Under the pieces are notes generated by a model, which saw nothing but the letters and a program-made list of their open reading frames with translations, did not search any database and had not been told where the DNA came from. From positions 1 through 16,430 of the forward strand of contig DASWLV010000241.1 in assembly GCA_036400075.1 (NCBI GenBank): a stretch of DNA of 16,430 nt. The letters are read 5' to 3'. Positions 6,559-14,074 of the stretch are shown piece by piece (position 1 is the stretch's first letter; the number at the start of each line of letters is the position of its first letter). The stretch is from JALZCH01 sp036400075 (lineage in GTDB: Bacteria > Acidobacteriota > Blastocatellia > Pyrinomonadales > Pyrinomonadaceae). Made by a program: the position numbers and the translations under genes.

Positions 6559-7119
6559 ATTAAATTGTGCCATCGCTTTTTCCACGCCGTCTCGAATGAC
6601 GGCGTGAATTGCGTCGGCGCTGCGTTTTAAAATTTCTGCAAGCTCGGCTTGCTCCTGTTTGGAAAATCGTTCCAAAACAAAATTTCTCGTGTTTGCAAGC
6701 GGGTGTTCAGGTTGAATCCCGATTCGCAAACGGATGAATTCTTCGGTTTTCAAATTGGCGGCGATTGATTTCAGACCGTTGTGACCGCCGGAAGAACCGC
6801 GCGGTCGAAGCCGAATTTTGCCGAACGGCAAAGCCAAATCGTCGCTGACAACAATCAGTTTCGATTTATCGTCTCGATATTCGTTTTTCGCCAAAAGACA
6901 CGAAATTGATTCGCCGCTCAAATTCATAAACGTCTGCGGCTTTACCAATTCGGCGCGCTCGGTTTCGATTTCGATTCGCCCTAAAAAAGCGCGGCAATCT
7001 TTGCGTTTAATTTGAGTCCCGCTCTGTTCAGCCAGCAAATCTACAAGCAAAAACCCGACATTATGTCTGGTTAACTCGTAATCCGCGCCCGGATTTCCCA
7101 AACCGACAATCAAACGCAC
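6556..7119 (-). CDS. pth: Peptidyl-tRNA hydrolase
   Basis: This 187-residue enzyme releases tRNA from prematurely dropped peptidyl-tRNA in the cytoplasm. The catalytic and binding residues known for E. coli Pth are all visible: N9 and H19 in GLGNPGADYELTRHN, M65-N66 in TFMNLSGES, D93 in VVSDDLALP and N114 in SSGGHNG. The start is GTG at 7119, because no ATG gives the full conserved N-terminus (RLIVGLGNP). No Shine-Dalgarno sequence is seen, and heptamer repeats reach within about 8 bases of the start. It lies between rplY and the ribosomal operon, a common bacterial arrangement. Confidence 0.97.
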   Translation of the reverse strand: MRLIVGLGNPGADYELTRHNVGFLLVDLLAEQSGTQIKRKDCRAFLGRIEIETERAELVKPQTFMNLSGESISCLLAKNEYRDDKSKLIVVSDDLALPFGKIRLRPRGSSGGHNGLKSIAANLKTEEFIRLRIGIQPEHPLANTRNFVLERFSKQEQAELAEILKRSADAIHAVIRDGVEKAMAQFN

Positions 7120-7126
7120 TTGAAAA

Positions 7127-7199
7127 AGTGAGAACTGAAAACTGAGAACTGAGAACGGTTTTGTATTCGGTTCTCCGTTCTACGTTCTCACTTCTCCGT
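7127..7199. repeat. Heptamer inverted repeat filling the rplY/pth gap
   Basis: The left arm (7127-7156) is made of GAGAACT, GAAAACT, GAGAACT, GAGAACG. The right arm (7170-7199) is the imperfect complement (GTTCTCC, GTTCTAC, GTTCTCA, CTTCTCC). The right arm abuts the rplY stop codon (7199-7201), and the left arm ends 8 bases from the pth start. The two arms differ by several substitutions but keep the 7-base register. Confidence 0.82.
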
Positions 7200-7852
7200 T
7201 ATTCCTCGTCGCCGCCTTTTTCTTCTACCACTTCAGGCTCGCCCGGTTCGACTTGCGAAGTCAGAGATGCTTCAAGCGCTTCTTCGGACACATATTTCAC
7301 CGAAGCGACAACCTGTTTCGGGTCAGCTAAAAGCGTGATTCCTTCCGGCGGTTTGATGTCCTCGATATGCAGGACTTCATTTAAGCCGAGATTGGAAACG
7401 TCCGCTAAAATCGCATCTGGAATCAAGCTCGGACGACAGCGAATTTGAACGTTGTGCAAAACAAGATCGAGAATACCGCCGTCATCAATGACGCCTCTCG
7501 CTTCGCCTTCGACGTGAAGCGGAACGATAACTTCTACTTCTTGTCCGCGGACAAGGCGCTTTAAATCAGCGTGTTTCAATTTACCCTTGAGCGGGTCAAT
7601 TTGCCGATCTACAAACATAACTTCGGAAGCGCCCGCGCCGTCAACATCAATTGTAAAAATCGTCGAAGCGCCGCGATCAGTACGCAAAATCGCCGCCAAA
7701 TCGCGCAGGTCAGCCGCAGCCGAAACTGCCTCGCCTTCGCCGCCGTAAATCGTGACCGGCACTTTTCCCGCAGCACGCAATCGGCGCGAATCGTTTTTGC
7801 CGCGCCCTTCCCGAACCTGGGCTTTAACCGTAACTTGTTCGTTATTTGCCAT
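7199..7852 (-). CDS. rplY: Large ribosomal subunit protein bL25, CTC/TL5 type
   Basis: This 217-residue protein of the long L25/CTC family binds 5S rRNA. The N-terminal L25 domain (about 5-95) starts VTVKAQVREGRGKNDSRRLR and has GKVPVTIYG. The C-terminal TL5-type beta domain (about 100-190) includes VEVIVPLHVEGEARGV and RCRPSLIPDAI. The end is an acidic tail rich in E, P, V and G. I chose ATG 7852 over an in-frame TTG at 7891: it gives the family N-terminus, and a GAGG lies upstream. It follows prs by 31 bases, the usual prs-ctc-pth order, suggesting co-transcription. Confidence 0.95.
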   Translation of the reverse strand: MANNEQVTVKAQVREGRGKNDSRRLRAAGKVPVTIYGGEGEAVSAAADLRDLAAILRTDRGASTIFTIDVDGAGASEVMFVDRQIDPLKGKLKHADLKRLVRGQEVEVIVPLHVEGEARGVIDDGGILDLVLHNVQIRCRPSLIPDAILADVSNLGLNEVLHIEDIKPPEGITLLADPKQVVASVKYVSEEALEASLTSQVEPGEPEVVEEKGGDEE

Positions 7853-7883
7853 AACTCTGAAACCTCGTTTTGATAAAAACTTT

Positions 7884-8831
7884 CTATACAAAAAGCGAAG
7901 AAACGCTGGTTTCTTCGTGAATTGATTTAATTGCGCGCGCTAAAATCCGCGCTACGCTTAAAACTTTTACTTTGCTCATCGAAGCCCCGGCTTCGGAAAG
8001 CGGAATCGTATCGGTCACAACGACTTGCTCATATTCCGATTTTTCGAGCTTTTCAATCGCCTGCCCCGACAAAACCGGATGCGTAAAACAAGTGTGAATG
8101 CGTTCCGCACCTGCATTTTTCAACGCTTCCGCAACTTTTGTCAGCGAACCGCCCGTGTCGCACATATCGTCAACGACGATGCAATTTTTGCCGCGAACAT
8201 CGCCGACGACATTCATCACTTCCGCCACGTTCGCTTTTTCGCGCCGCTTGTCGCACAGCGCAAGCCCGGCGTCCAGCCTTTTCGCGTAAGCTCTGGCTCG
8301 TTCCGCGCCGCCCGTATCCGGCGAAACGACAACCAGATTCGGCATCCGATTATCCTGGTAATAACTGATAAATTCGGGCGCGGCGTACAAATGGTCAACG
8401 GGAATGTCAAAAAAGCCTTGAATCTGCGAAGCGTGCAAATCCATTGTCAAAACGCGATTGACTCCGGCGGCTTCAATCAAATTTGCAACGAGCTTTGAAG
8501 CAATCGGAACGCGCGGGCGATCTTTTTTATCGGAGCGCGCAAAACCGAAATACGGAATTACCGCCGTGATTCTTTCCGCCGACGAACGGCGAAAAGCGTC
8601 AACCATTATCAGCAAATCCATCAAATTGCGGTCTGACGGCGGACAAGTCGGCTGGACAATAAAAACGTCCGCGCCGCGCACATTTTCTTCAATAAAAAAA
8701 TTAAATTCGCCGTCGGAAAACCGCTTGTTGCTCGAACGCCCGAGATCGCAGCTTAAATAATGACAAATGTCATCAGCCAGCCGCGGATTTGCGTTTCCCG
8801 AAAAGACTTTGATGCTGCCCGTTACGCTCAT
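7884..8831 (-). CDS. prs: Ribose-phosphate pyrophosphokinase
   Basis: From ATG 8831 the protein is 315 residues, the standard class I PRPP synthase length. It makes PRPP from ribose 5-phosphate and ATP for nucleotide, histidine and tryptophan synthesis. Visible motifs are KRFSDGE (37-42), the ATP-site stretch GFARSDKK (96-103), TMDLHASQ with H133, the catalytic loop KRREKANVAEV (195-205), and the PRPP loop VVDDMCDTGGSL (219-230). An in-frame TTG at 8867 would add 12 residues, but those would be read from a heptamer hairpin and are not family-like. The hairpin lies 9 bases upstream of the ATG and no Shine-Dalgarno sequence is seen. Confidence 0.97.
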   Translation of the reverse strand: MSVTGSIKVFSGNANPRLADDICHYLSCDLGRSSNKRFSDGEFNFFIEENVRGADVFIVQPTCPPSDRNLMDLLIMVDAFRRSSAERITAVIPYFGFARSDKKDRPRVPIASKLVANLIEAAGVNRVLTMDLHASQIQGFFDIPVDHLYAAPEFISYYQDNRMPNLVVVSPDTGGAERARAYAKRLDAGLALCDKRREKANVAEVMNVVGDVRGKNCIVVDDMCDTGGSLTKVAEALKNAGAERIHTCFTHPVLSGQAIEKLEKSEYEQVVVTDTIPLSEAGASMSKVKVLSVARILARAIKSIHEETSVSSLFV

Positions 8832-8839
8832 AAAAACGA

Positions 8840-8913
8840 GTGACAGGAAACAAGTGACAGGAGACAAGCGTGTAAACGCTTTCGCTTGTCACCTGTCACT
8901 TGTTTCCTGTTAC
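8840..8913. repeat. Long heptamer inverted repeat between tRNA-Gln and prs
   Basis: Two 31-base arms (8840-8870 and 8883-8913) are complementary except at two positions, with a 12-base loop. The left arm reads as heptamers GTGACAG, GAAACAA, GTGACAG, GAGACAA. It occupies nearly all of the space between the tRNA-Gln 3' end and the prs start. In RNA it would form a very stable hairpin just before the prs start codon. Confidence 0.9.
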
Positions 8914-8924
8914 CGAATTTTTGA

Positions 8925-8996
8925 CTGGGGCGGGAGGATTCGAACCTACGAGTGCCGGATCCAAAGACCGGTGCCTTACCACTTGGCTACGCCCCA
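8925..8996 (-). tRNA. tRNA-Gln (anticodon TTG)
   Basis: The 72-nt cloverleaf is complete. The acceptor stem TGGGGCG pairs fully with CGCCCCA. The D arm is GCC/GGC, the anticodon loop CTTTGGA gives anticodon TTG (reads CAA), and the T loop is TTCGAAT. CCA is not encoded. Weak spots are a T-T at the last anticodon-stem pair and a T-C mismatch in the T stem. It starts 16 bases after the ispE stop, so it is probably processed from a joint transcript. A tRNA-Gln between ispE and prs is a recurrent arrangement. Confidence 0.95.
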
Positions 8997-9012
8997 ATAA
9001 ACTGCTTGAATG

Positions 9013-9924
9013 TTAACTCAAATCTTCGAGCAGATTCCAACACGGCTCAAGCTGCTTTCGGTATTCGGCGCGCGAAATTGTTTCGCACGAACACACTCGC
9101 CATGTCGGTTCATTTTGACCGAAAAGCCGCACCGCCTGCTGCCGTGATTCAATGTTGTCAAAGATTGCGAAAACGCTCGCTCCGCTGCCTGAAAGAAGCG
9201 CGCCGCTTGCGCCCGCCTGCAAAAGCCGGCTCTTAACTCTTGCGATTTCCGGTCTCAGCCGGAAAATTGTCTTTTCAAAATCGTTATGTAAACCCGTTTG
9301 TAGAAAATCAGCGTTTTTGGCTTCAAAACGACAAATTTCAAGGATAGTTTTTGACATTTCGTTTGTCAAGAGCGGCGCATCGAGCGCCTGATAAGCCTCG
9401 CCCGTCGGCACATTTTCGTCAGGCGTGATAATCAGCAGCGGCGTTTTCGGAACATCCGGCAAAAGTTCGATTTCAGTTCCAAGTCCCGTTCCGAGCGCAG
9501 TTCCGCCCGTTAGAAAAAACGGCACGTCTGCGCCTAGCTTCGCGCCGATTTCGCTTAATTCATTTTTATTTGTTTTTATTTCCCACAAATGCGCGAGCGC
9601 GATTAAAGCAACGGCTGCGTCGCTCGATCCGCCTCCCAAACCGCCCGGCGACGGAATTCGTTTTTCGAGATGAATCCGCGCGCCCTTTGCAATTGAAAAT
9701 TTTTCGCATAAGGCGTTTGCCGCGCGCAAAACTAAATTGCTTTCGTCAATTGGCATTCCGGGCGAATCGCAAGTCAAAACAAGCTCGCTCGCCGACTCGA
9801 AAGTTAATCGGTCGGCGAGCGAAACGGTTTGAAAAACGGTGCAAATTTCGTGAAAACCGTCAGCGCGTTTTCCTAAAACGCGCAGCGTCCAGTTGATTTT
9901 GGCGAAAGCCGAAAACTTTAGCAT
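9013..9924 (-). CDS. ispE: 4-diphosphocytidyl-2-C-methyl-D-erythritol kinase
   Basis: This 303-residue GHMP-family kinase phosphorylates CDP-methylerythritol in the MEP isoprenoid pathway. The N-terminal block FAKINWTLRVLGKRADGFHE contains the catalytic lysine K9. The glycine-rich ATP loop PSPGGLGGGSSDAA lies at about 91-104, and LGADVPFFLTGG provides the catalytic D133. LLSGSGASVFAIF is the C-terminal GHMP block. I chose ATG 9924; an in-frame TTG at 9927 immediately precedes it. No Shine-Dalgarno sequence is visible, and a tandem AATTACG repeat begins right upstream. It shows that this organism uses the MEP pathway. Confidence 0.96.
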   Translation of the reverse strand: MLKFSAFAKINWTLRVLGKRADGFHEICTVFQTVSLADRLTFESASELVLTCDSPGMPIDESNLVLRAANALCEKFSIAKGARIHLEKRIPSPGGLGGGSSDAAVALIALAHLWEIKTNKNELSEIGAKLGADVPFFLTGGTALGTGLGTEIELLPDVPKTPLLIITPDENVPTGEAYQALDAPLLTNEMSKTILEICRFEAKNADFLQTGLHNDFEKTIFRLRPEIARVKSRLLQAGASGALLSGSGASVFAIFDNIESRQQAVRLFGQNEPTWRVCSCETISRAEYRKQLEPCWNLLEDLS

Positions 9925-9925
9925 C

Positions 9926-9992
9926 AATTACGAATTACGAATTACGAATTACGAATTCGCTGATGTTAAAGCTCGTAATTCTTAATTCGTCG
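9926..9992. repeat. AATTACG tandem repeat and hairpin between ispE and upstream gene
   Basis: Four perfect tandem copies of AATTACG (9926-9953) are followed by a spacer and the complementary CGTAATT, CTTAATT, CGTCG (9974-9992). The right arm encodes the stop and last codons of the upstream secreted protein (stop at 9982-9984). The left arm touches the ispE start. This is the most regular member of the heptamer family in the window. Confidence 0.88.
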
Positions 9993-10668
9993 CTTTTAGG
10001 CTTTTGACAGTGCCGCGAGCGACCTGCGGTTTATTATCCAAAATTTGGAACGAATTGAAAAACTTGTCGGCTTCGGCTTGATAAACTCCGGCAAGCGCGG
10101 GCGTCGCGCTGTATAAGTCCGGCATTCCGACCATTAAAATATAAACTTTGTTTTTCGTAACAACAGCGCGGGCTTTAGATTTTCTACCGTCTCTAGTAAA
10201 ATCCCGCTCCACAATAAAAACTTCGCTTGACACCGGTTTTGCCTTTTCAAACTCCCACCATTCATGCAGCACCATATCGTCAAACGTCTTCTCCGAAGAA
10301 AGAACCAAGTTTCCGCTTTTTTCGTCGTAATCAATTTTTTGCCATTTGTAATTGAAAACTACGATCCCGTAACCATTCCACTGCGTATCCAGAGTGTAAA
10401 CCGAAACGTTGTCGAAAACCGCCATATTCCCCTCGGATTTCTTAACCTGATTTTTAATTGAAGTAACTAGCTGATCTTTTTCGTTATCTTCTAATTCACG
10501 GGGCGCAGCGGGCAGCGAGGCTTTAAAATTATTTCCGGCGGGCGAGAAAGTTTTCCACAGCGCAAGCTGTTGATTTGCCGCCTGCGAATTGGTTTGCGAG
10601 GCAGCGTTAATTACGAAAACAAAGGCGAGAAAAGCGAAGGCGAGAAATAGATTAAGATGTTTTTTCAT
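9982..10668 (-). CDS. Secreted protein of unknown function
   Basis: The protein has 228 residues. The N-terminus (KKHLNLFLAFAFLAFVFVINAASQ) is a Sec signal peptide with a likely cleavage near residues 22-24. The mature part begins with a WKTFSPAGNNFKASLPAAP block (38-56), a pattern I recall from uncharacterised exported proteins of Acidobacteria and relatives. It is followed by a mixed alpha/beta region with several tryptophans and aromatics (HEWWEFEKA, VFNYKWQK). There are no cysteines in the mature part and no catalytic motif that I recognise. The final residues KATN are read from a heptamer repeat. It lies between two other envelope genes and ispE; its role is unknown. Confidence 0.85.
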   Translation of the reverse strand: MKKHLNLFLAFAFLAFVFVINAASQTNSQAANQQLALWKTFSPAGNNFKASLPAAPRELEDNEKDQLVTSIKNQVKKSEGNMAVFDNVSVYTLDTQWNGYGIVVFNYKWQKIDYDEKSGNLVLSSEKTFDDMVLHEWWEFEKAKPVSSEVFIVERDFTRDGRKSKARAVVTKNKVYILMVGMPDLYSATPALAGVYQAEADKFFNSFQILDNKPQVARGTVKSLKATN

Positions 10669-10681
10669 AATTGTTGGCAGG

Positions 10682-10764
10682 AATAGACCGCAAATGACGT
10701 AGATTTAAAGGCAATAAAATTATCTGCGTTTTATCTGCCGAATCCACGTCATCTGCGGTCTATT
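10682..10764. repeat. Long inverted repeat between the CAP gene and the secreted protein gene
   Basis: The 24-base arms (10682-10705 and 10741-10764) are complementary with two mismatches. The inner region pairs partly (GGCAATAAAA with TTTTATCTGCC). The unit GCAGAT recurs three times on the minus strand at roughly 12- to 20-base spacing. It fills the gap and ends 2 bases from the CAP stop codon. Its unit length differs from the 7-base family, but placement and architecture are the same. Confidence 0.88.
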
Positions 10765-10766
10765 TA

Positions 10767-11384
10767 TTAATCTCTGAAAACTTGTGTGAAGTAGTATTTA
10801 CCGTCGGACGAAACGGCGACGCCGATTCCGCTCCGCGTCCAATCATTGCTAAACAAATTGCGGCGATGACCTTCGGAATTGAGCCAGCATTCGATTGCCG
10901 TGGCAACCGGATTTTTGGAGCTTTGGTTTGCGGCGATATTTTCGCCGATTCCGCGCCAATCGGTAATTCCGACATTGCGCGCCCGTTCGTCAACCATTTC
11001 GCCGCGCGCTCCGCGATGAGTGAAATTGCCGGTGTTTGCCATCGTTTCCGAATGCTCGCGCGCGAGATATAGCATTTCCGCGTCCAAAACGAGCGGCGGC
11101 AGATTCGCTTTGCGGCGCGCGGCGTTGATTAAATCAAACGCTTCGCGTTCGAGCGCGTTTGGCGCGACGTTAAATTTCGCGCTTTTGACGGCAGAAAAAC
11201 CTGATCTTGATTCGGAGATGCGGCGATTCGGAGTTGATTGATTTTCGCTCCAGCTAGCGAACAGAATTGCTTGCGGTTTGTCGTTTTTCGCGGCGCTCGT
11301 TTGTCCGGGAACGTGCGAGACTGCGGCGAGCAGAAATAAGACGGCGATAATTTGCCAGAAGGCTGCGGTTTTGACGTTTTGCAT
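10767..11384 (-). CDS. Secreted CAP (SCP/PR-1-like) domain protein
   Basis: From ATG 11384 the protein has 205 residues. It has an N-terminal hydrophobic signal segment (about 6-26), a linker and a CAP domain (about 78-203). The domain shows LREAFDLINAARRKANLPPL-like helix 1 residues, AREHSE (H111), FTHRG (H123), GENIA (E148), SEGHRRNL (H173) and YYFTQVF. The His/Glu cavity residues of the CAP fold are thus present. CAP proteins are exported and have varied or unknown roles in bacteria. An in-frame TTG at 11414 is less likely because it would add a charged stretch before the signal peptide. AAGGA lies unusually close to the ATG. Confidence 0.93.
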   Translation of the reverse strand: MQNVKTAAFWQIIAVLFLLAAVSHVPGQTSAAKNDKPQAILFASWSENQSTPNRRISESRSGFSAVKSAKFNVAPNALEREAFDLINAARRKANLPPLVLDAEMLYLAREHSETMANTGNFTHRGARGEMVDERARNVGITDWRGIGENIAANQSSKNPVATAIECWLNSEGHRRNLFSNDWTRSGIGVAVSSDGKYYFTQVFRD

Positions 11385-11623
11385 TTCCTTAGTTCGGCAG
11401 CCAGACAATCTCAAAATTCACAGGTGATTTGAGATTCACGGCTTTGCGTGCATTGCCTCGCGACAAGCGTGCTTTTATCGTTTAAGGTTTCGAGTGTCTT
11501 TTTGTGACAAGGTTTCGGGTCGGCTGTCGCCGACGGAAAGAAATTTTGTCAATTAATTAAGAGTTTTAATTTGGAAGTGATTCCAGAAAGACGGGAGAAG
11601 TTTAGCGGGTAAATTTCACGAAA
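11385..11623. other. Gap upstream of the CAP gene: no gene seen
   Basis: No credible gene is visible here. It contains an imperfect hairpin CTCAAAATTCAC/GTGATTTGAG (about 11411-11434), reminiscent of the heptamer family, and a small perfect hairpin GTCGGC/GCCGAC (11519-11534). A promoter for the CAP gene may lie here, but no convincing -35/-10 pair was found. Confidence 0.5.
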
Positions 11624-11659
11624 GCAAATCAGACCGAAATTGTTTACGGTCTGATTTGC
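11624..11659 (-). terminator. Hairpin after the TPR gene (likely terminator)
   Basis: A perfect 13-base inverted repeat (GCAAATCAGACCG at 11624-11636, complement at 11647-11659) begins 7 bases after the TPR stop codon. The minus-strand tail is only weakly U-rich (UUUCG then AAAUUU), so termination efficiency is uncertain. Confidence 0.6.
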
Positions 11660-11665
11660 CGCAAC

Positions 11666-13399
11666 TTATTTTTTATCGCCTACTTTGGCGCGAACGCGGG
11701 CAATTTCAGTGGGTTGTTTGAGCAGCGTGAGAGCTTTGCGCCACGCTGTTTTCGCTTGTTCGATTTTGCCCTGTTTTTCGTAAACATCGCCGAGATGTTC
11801 CTGCACCGCCGCCGAATTCGGATTGCGGCGGGCGGCTTCGCTCAAATGTTTTTCGGCTTCGTCAAACTGATTGAGGCGGAAATAAGCCCAGCCGAGGCTG
11901 TCCAGAAACGAGGAATTTCCCGGTTCGGTCGCCACAGCGCGTTTGATCAAAATCAGGGCTTCGGGCAGACGCTCGCCGCGTTCGACGAGAAAATAGCCGA
12001 GATTGTTAAGCGCGGTCGGATTTTCCGGTTCTTTCTTCAAAACTTCGCGCAAGCTCGTTTCGGCGTCGCGGAAATTTCCGGCGGCGTTTTGCGCGCTTGC
12101 CAAAGTGAGCATCGCGATTTTGGTCATATCATCGTTCTGAGCCAAATCGAGCGCCTGTCGCGCCGCGCCGACCGCATCCGCGCCGCGTCCGGCTTGGACG
12201 TAAAGATCGGAAATCGTCAGATGCGCGAGAAAATCCGGGACGAGCGACTGCGGAACCGAAATCTGTCTGGTTTTATTGACGATTTTTGAGCGCAGCAGGC
12301 TGACCGCTTCGTCAACTCTTCCCAATTGAGTTAGAACATTGGCTTCGAGTCTTAAAAGCGAATCGGATTCGGGAAATTTAGCGCGGGCTTCTTTGATTGT
12401 TTTCGCTGCGTCTTCAATTTTTCCGGCGCGAATCTGAGCGTTAGCCAACATCTCGACCAGAGACGCGCTGCCCGGCGCGGCAAAAACCGCTTGTTTCAAC
12501 GCTTCAACCGCAGCGCCGGCGTCATTATCGGTTGCCGATTGAATCGCGTCCTGCAAAGCCAGCACGGCATCTTCGTTATCGGGTTCATCCGTGACGGCAC
12601 GGCTCAAAATCGCTACCGCTTCGCTCGCGCGTCCGGCGCGCAAAAAAGCGCGACCGAGCCGAACCGTTGCGGCTTCGGGCGAAACGTCGCCGCCGGTCAA
12701 ATAACGGTAAAGAGTTCCGCCGTCAGCGGGCGTCGCCGCTCCGCTCCAATTCGTCAGAGCTTCGATTGCTTTTTCGTTTTCGTTCGTGCGTTCGTAAAAT
12801 TCGCTTAAAAAAGCCCAGGCTTCGGCGTTGCGCGGGTCGAGTCGAACAATTCCGCGCCACACGGCGACGGCTTTGTCGGCTTCTTCACGATTAAGGTTAT
12901 CTTCGCGCAAACCGCTGCGAAGCGTGTAAATCTGCGACAAAATCTGGTACGCGCCCAAATTATCCGGGTTAAAACGAATGGCGAATTTCGCCAGCCGTTC
13001 GGCTTCGGCGAGATCGTTCGTCGCCATAAACGCCAGCTCGGACATCGCCGTGTATGCTTCGGCAAATCCGGGATTGACTTCAATCGCGCGATGGAGAGCG
13101 TCAAAAGCGGGTTTTGCCATTTGACCGAGCGCATTTCTGTTCGACCGGCGATTTTTAATTCGCCACATATAACGCTGGGCTTCGAGCAGTTTAGCGTATG
13201 AAAGATGTCGCTGCTCGCGCGTCAAAACGGGCAAAACCGCAGGCGGATTAGGCACGCGGCGGGTAAAGCTCGCTTCGTCCGGCGTCGAACGCGGCATCGG
13301 TGCGGGCGGCTGGTTTTGCGCCGAAATTGTTGAGAATTCGCCGAAAGACGAAACGATGAGAAAACAAAGCGCCGCCAAAAATAGTGCCCGAAAATTCAT
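11666..13399 (-). CDS. Exported TPR-repeat protein
   Basis: From ATG 13399 (AGAGG Shine-Dalgarno 7 bases upstream) this is a 577-residue protein. It has a signal peptide (NFRALFLAALCFLIVSSFG, cleavage near residue 27) and a proline-rich linker. About ten tetratricopeptide-like repeats follow, from roughly residue 95 to 565. Clear TPR units include NPTALNNLGYFLVERGE, NSSFLDSLGWAYFRLNQFDE and SAAVQEHLGDVYEKQGK. TPR arrays are protein-binding scaffolds; the partner cannot be told. An in-frame TTG at 13447 would add 16 charged residues before the signal peptide and is rejected. It is likely periplasmic or lipid-free outer-envelope. Confidence 0.93.
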   Translation of the reverse strand: MNFRALFLAALCFLIVSSFGEFSTISAQNQPPAPMPRSTPDEASFTRRVPNPPAVLPVLTREQRHLSYAKLLEAQRYMWRIKNRRSNRNALGQMAKPAFDALHRAIEVNPGFAEAYTAMSELAFMATNDLAEAERLAKFAIRFNPDNLGAYQILSQIYTLRSGLREDNLNREEADKAVAVWRGIVRLDPRNAEAWAFLSEFYERTNENEKAIEALTNWSGAATPADGGTLYRYLTGGDVSPEAATVRLGRAFLRAGRASEAVAILSRAVTDEPDNEDAVLALQDAIQSATDNDAGAAVEALKQAVFAAPGSASLVEMLANAQIRAGKIEDAAKTIKEARAKFPESDSLLRLEANVLTQLGRVDEAVSLLRSKIVNKTRQISVPQSLVPDFLAHLTISDLYVQAGRGADAVGAARQALDLAQNDDMTKIAMLTLASAQNAAGNFRDAETSLREVLKKEPENPTALNNLGYFLVERGERLPEALILIKRAVATEPGNSSFLDSLGWAYFRLNQFDEAEKHLSEAARRNPNSAAVQEHLGDVYEKQGKIEQAKTAWRKALTLLKQPTEIARVRAKVGDKK

Positions 13400-13475
13400 T
13401 AAATACCTCTTTGTAAGATTGTCGTTTAAGCGCCGCTCCAAATTCAAATTTTATTTGAACAAATGAATGTGATTT

Positions 13476-13946
13476 TTACGGCGCGGACTGCGCCAAAACC
13501 TGCCAGCCTTTTTTGCGGGGGAAGCTGATAAAGAAAATGATGAGCGCAATCGCCGCCGCGCGGAGCATATCGTATTTATCGCCGGTCATCAGCGAAATAA
13601 CAAAACCGATGAGCGCGATGGTTTCACCGAGCGCGGCAATCAGAATCGTTTTGAACTGTAAATTTTTAATGACTCCGGTTGCGCCTTTGAGCGTCGCGGT
13701 GTCACGCAAAACCTGCGGATTAAACATCACGCGGCGCAGCAAAAAAGCGCCGATGGCGATGACCAGCAAGACAATCCACAAAACGTTCGGCAAAGTTTGC
13801 GGCACCGCGGCGTCGGTTTGCCCGGCGACGAACCACGCAATTATCGTTAAAAAAACCGTTGTCGCAACCTGCGCCAAAAAAACAAGCATCGTCCGATTGT
13901 AGCGGCTGTCAAGCTCGATTTGTTTTTGTTCCGAAAGTTGGTTCAC
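13476..13946 (-). CDS. Small integral membrane protein, function unknown
   Basis: The 156-residue protein has four predicted membrane segments (about 20-41, 53-70, 100-119 and 126-142), a short polar N-terminus and a basic PRKKGW end. The layout is two hairpins of helices joined by a polar loop with RRVMFNPQVLRDTATLKG. I do not recognise a named family. GTG 13946 is used as the start, since the next ATG (residue 20) would cut into helix 1. It sits between the TPR and BamD-like genes, consistent with an envelope role, but no more can be claimed. Confidence 0.8.
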   Translation of the reverse strand: MNQLSEQKQIELDSRYNRTMLVFLAQVATTVFLTIIAWFVAGQTDAAVPQTLPNVLWIVLLVIAIGAFLLRRVMFNPQVLRDTATLKGATGVIKNLQFKTILIAALGETIALIGFVISLMTGDKYDMLRAAAIALIIFFISFPRKKGWQVLAQSAP

Positions 13947-14014
13947 AAAACTATTTTAACTGTTTACGCCGCTTTACGCGACTTCAAAATAAATTTAAGC
14001 TCTATTTTTCGAAC

Positions 14015-14054
14015 AAAAAGCGAGCGCGAGAATCAATTCTCATCGCCCGCTTTT
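14015..14054 (-). terminator. Intrinsic terminator after the bamD-like gene
   Basis: AAAAGCGAGCG-CGAGAA pairs with TTCTC-ATCGCCCGCTTTT with one mismatch and one bulge around a TCAA loop. On the minus strand it ends in UUUUUGUU. It starts about 20 bases after the bamD-like stop codon. The A and T flanks on both sides would let it act on both strands. Confidence 0.8.
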
Positions 14055-14074
14055 CTGTAAGTTTGGCTGCGGTT

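Noticed and set aside
8832..8867. Upstream TTG start for prs (12 extra residues)
   Set aside because: The extra codons come from the heptamer hairpin, and ATG 8831 gives exactly the standard length and N-terminus.
9926..9953. Short tandem repeats considered as a CRISPR array
   Set aside because: Units are 7 bases without spacers and no cas genes are present.
11714..12289. Plus-strand open frame of 191 codons
   Set aside because: It lies wholly inside the well-supported TPR gene on the other strand, and its translation is rich in R, F and A without a recognisable domain.
13443..13459. TTCAAAT/ATTTGAA hairpin after the membrane protein gene as a terminator
   Set aside because: The stem is short and AT-only apart from two G-C pairs, and no U-run follows on the minus strand.
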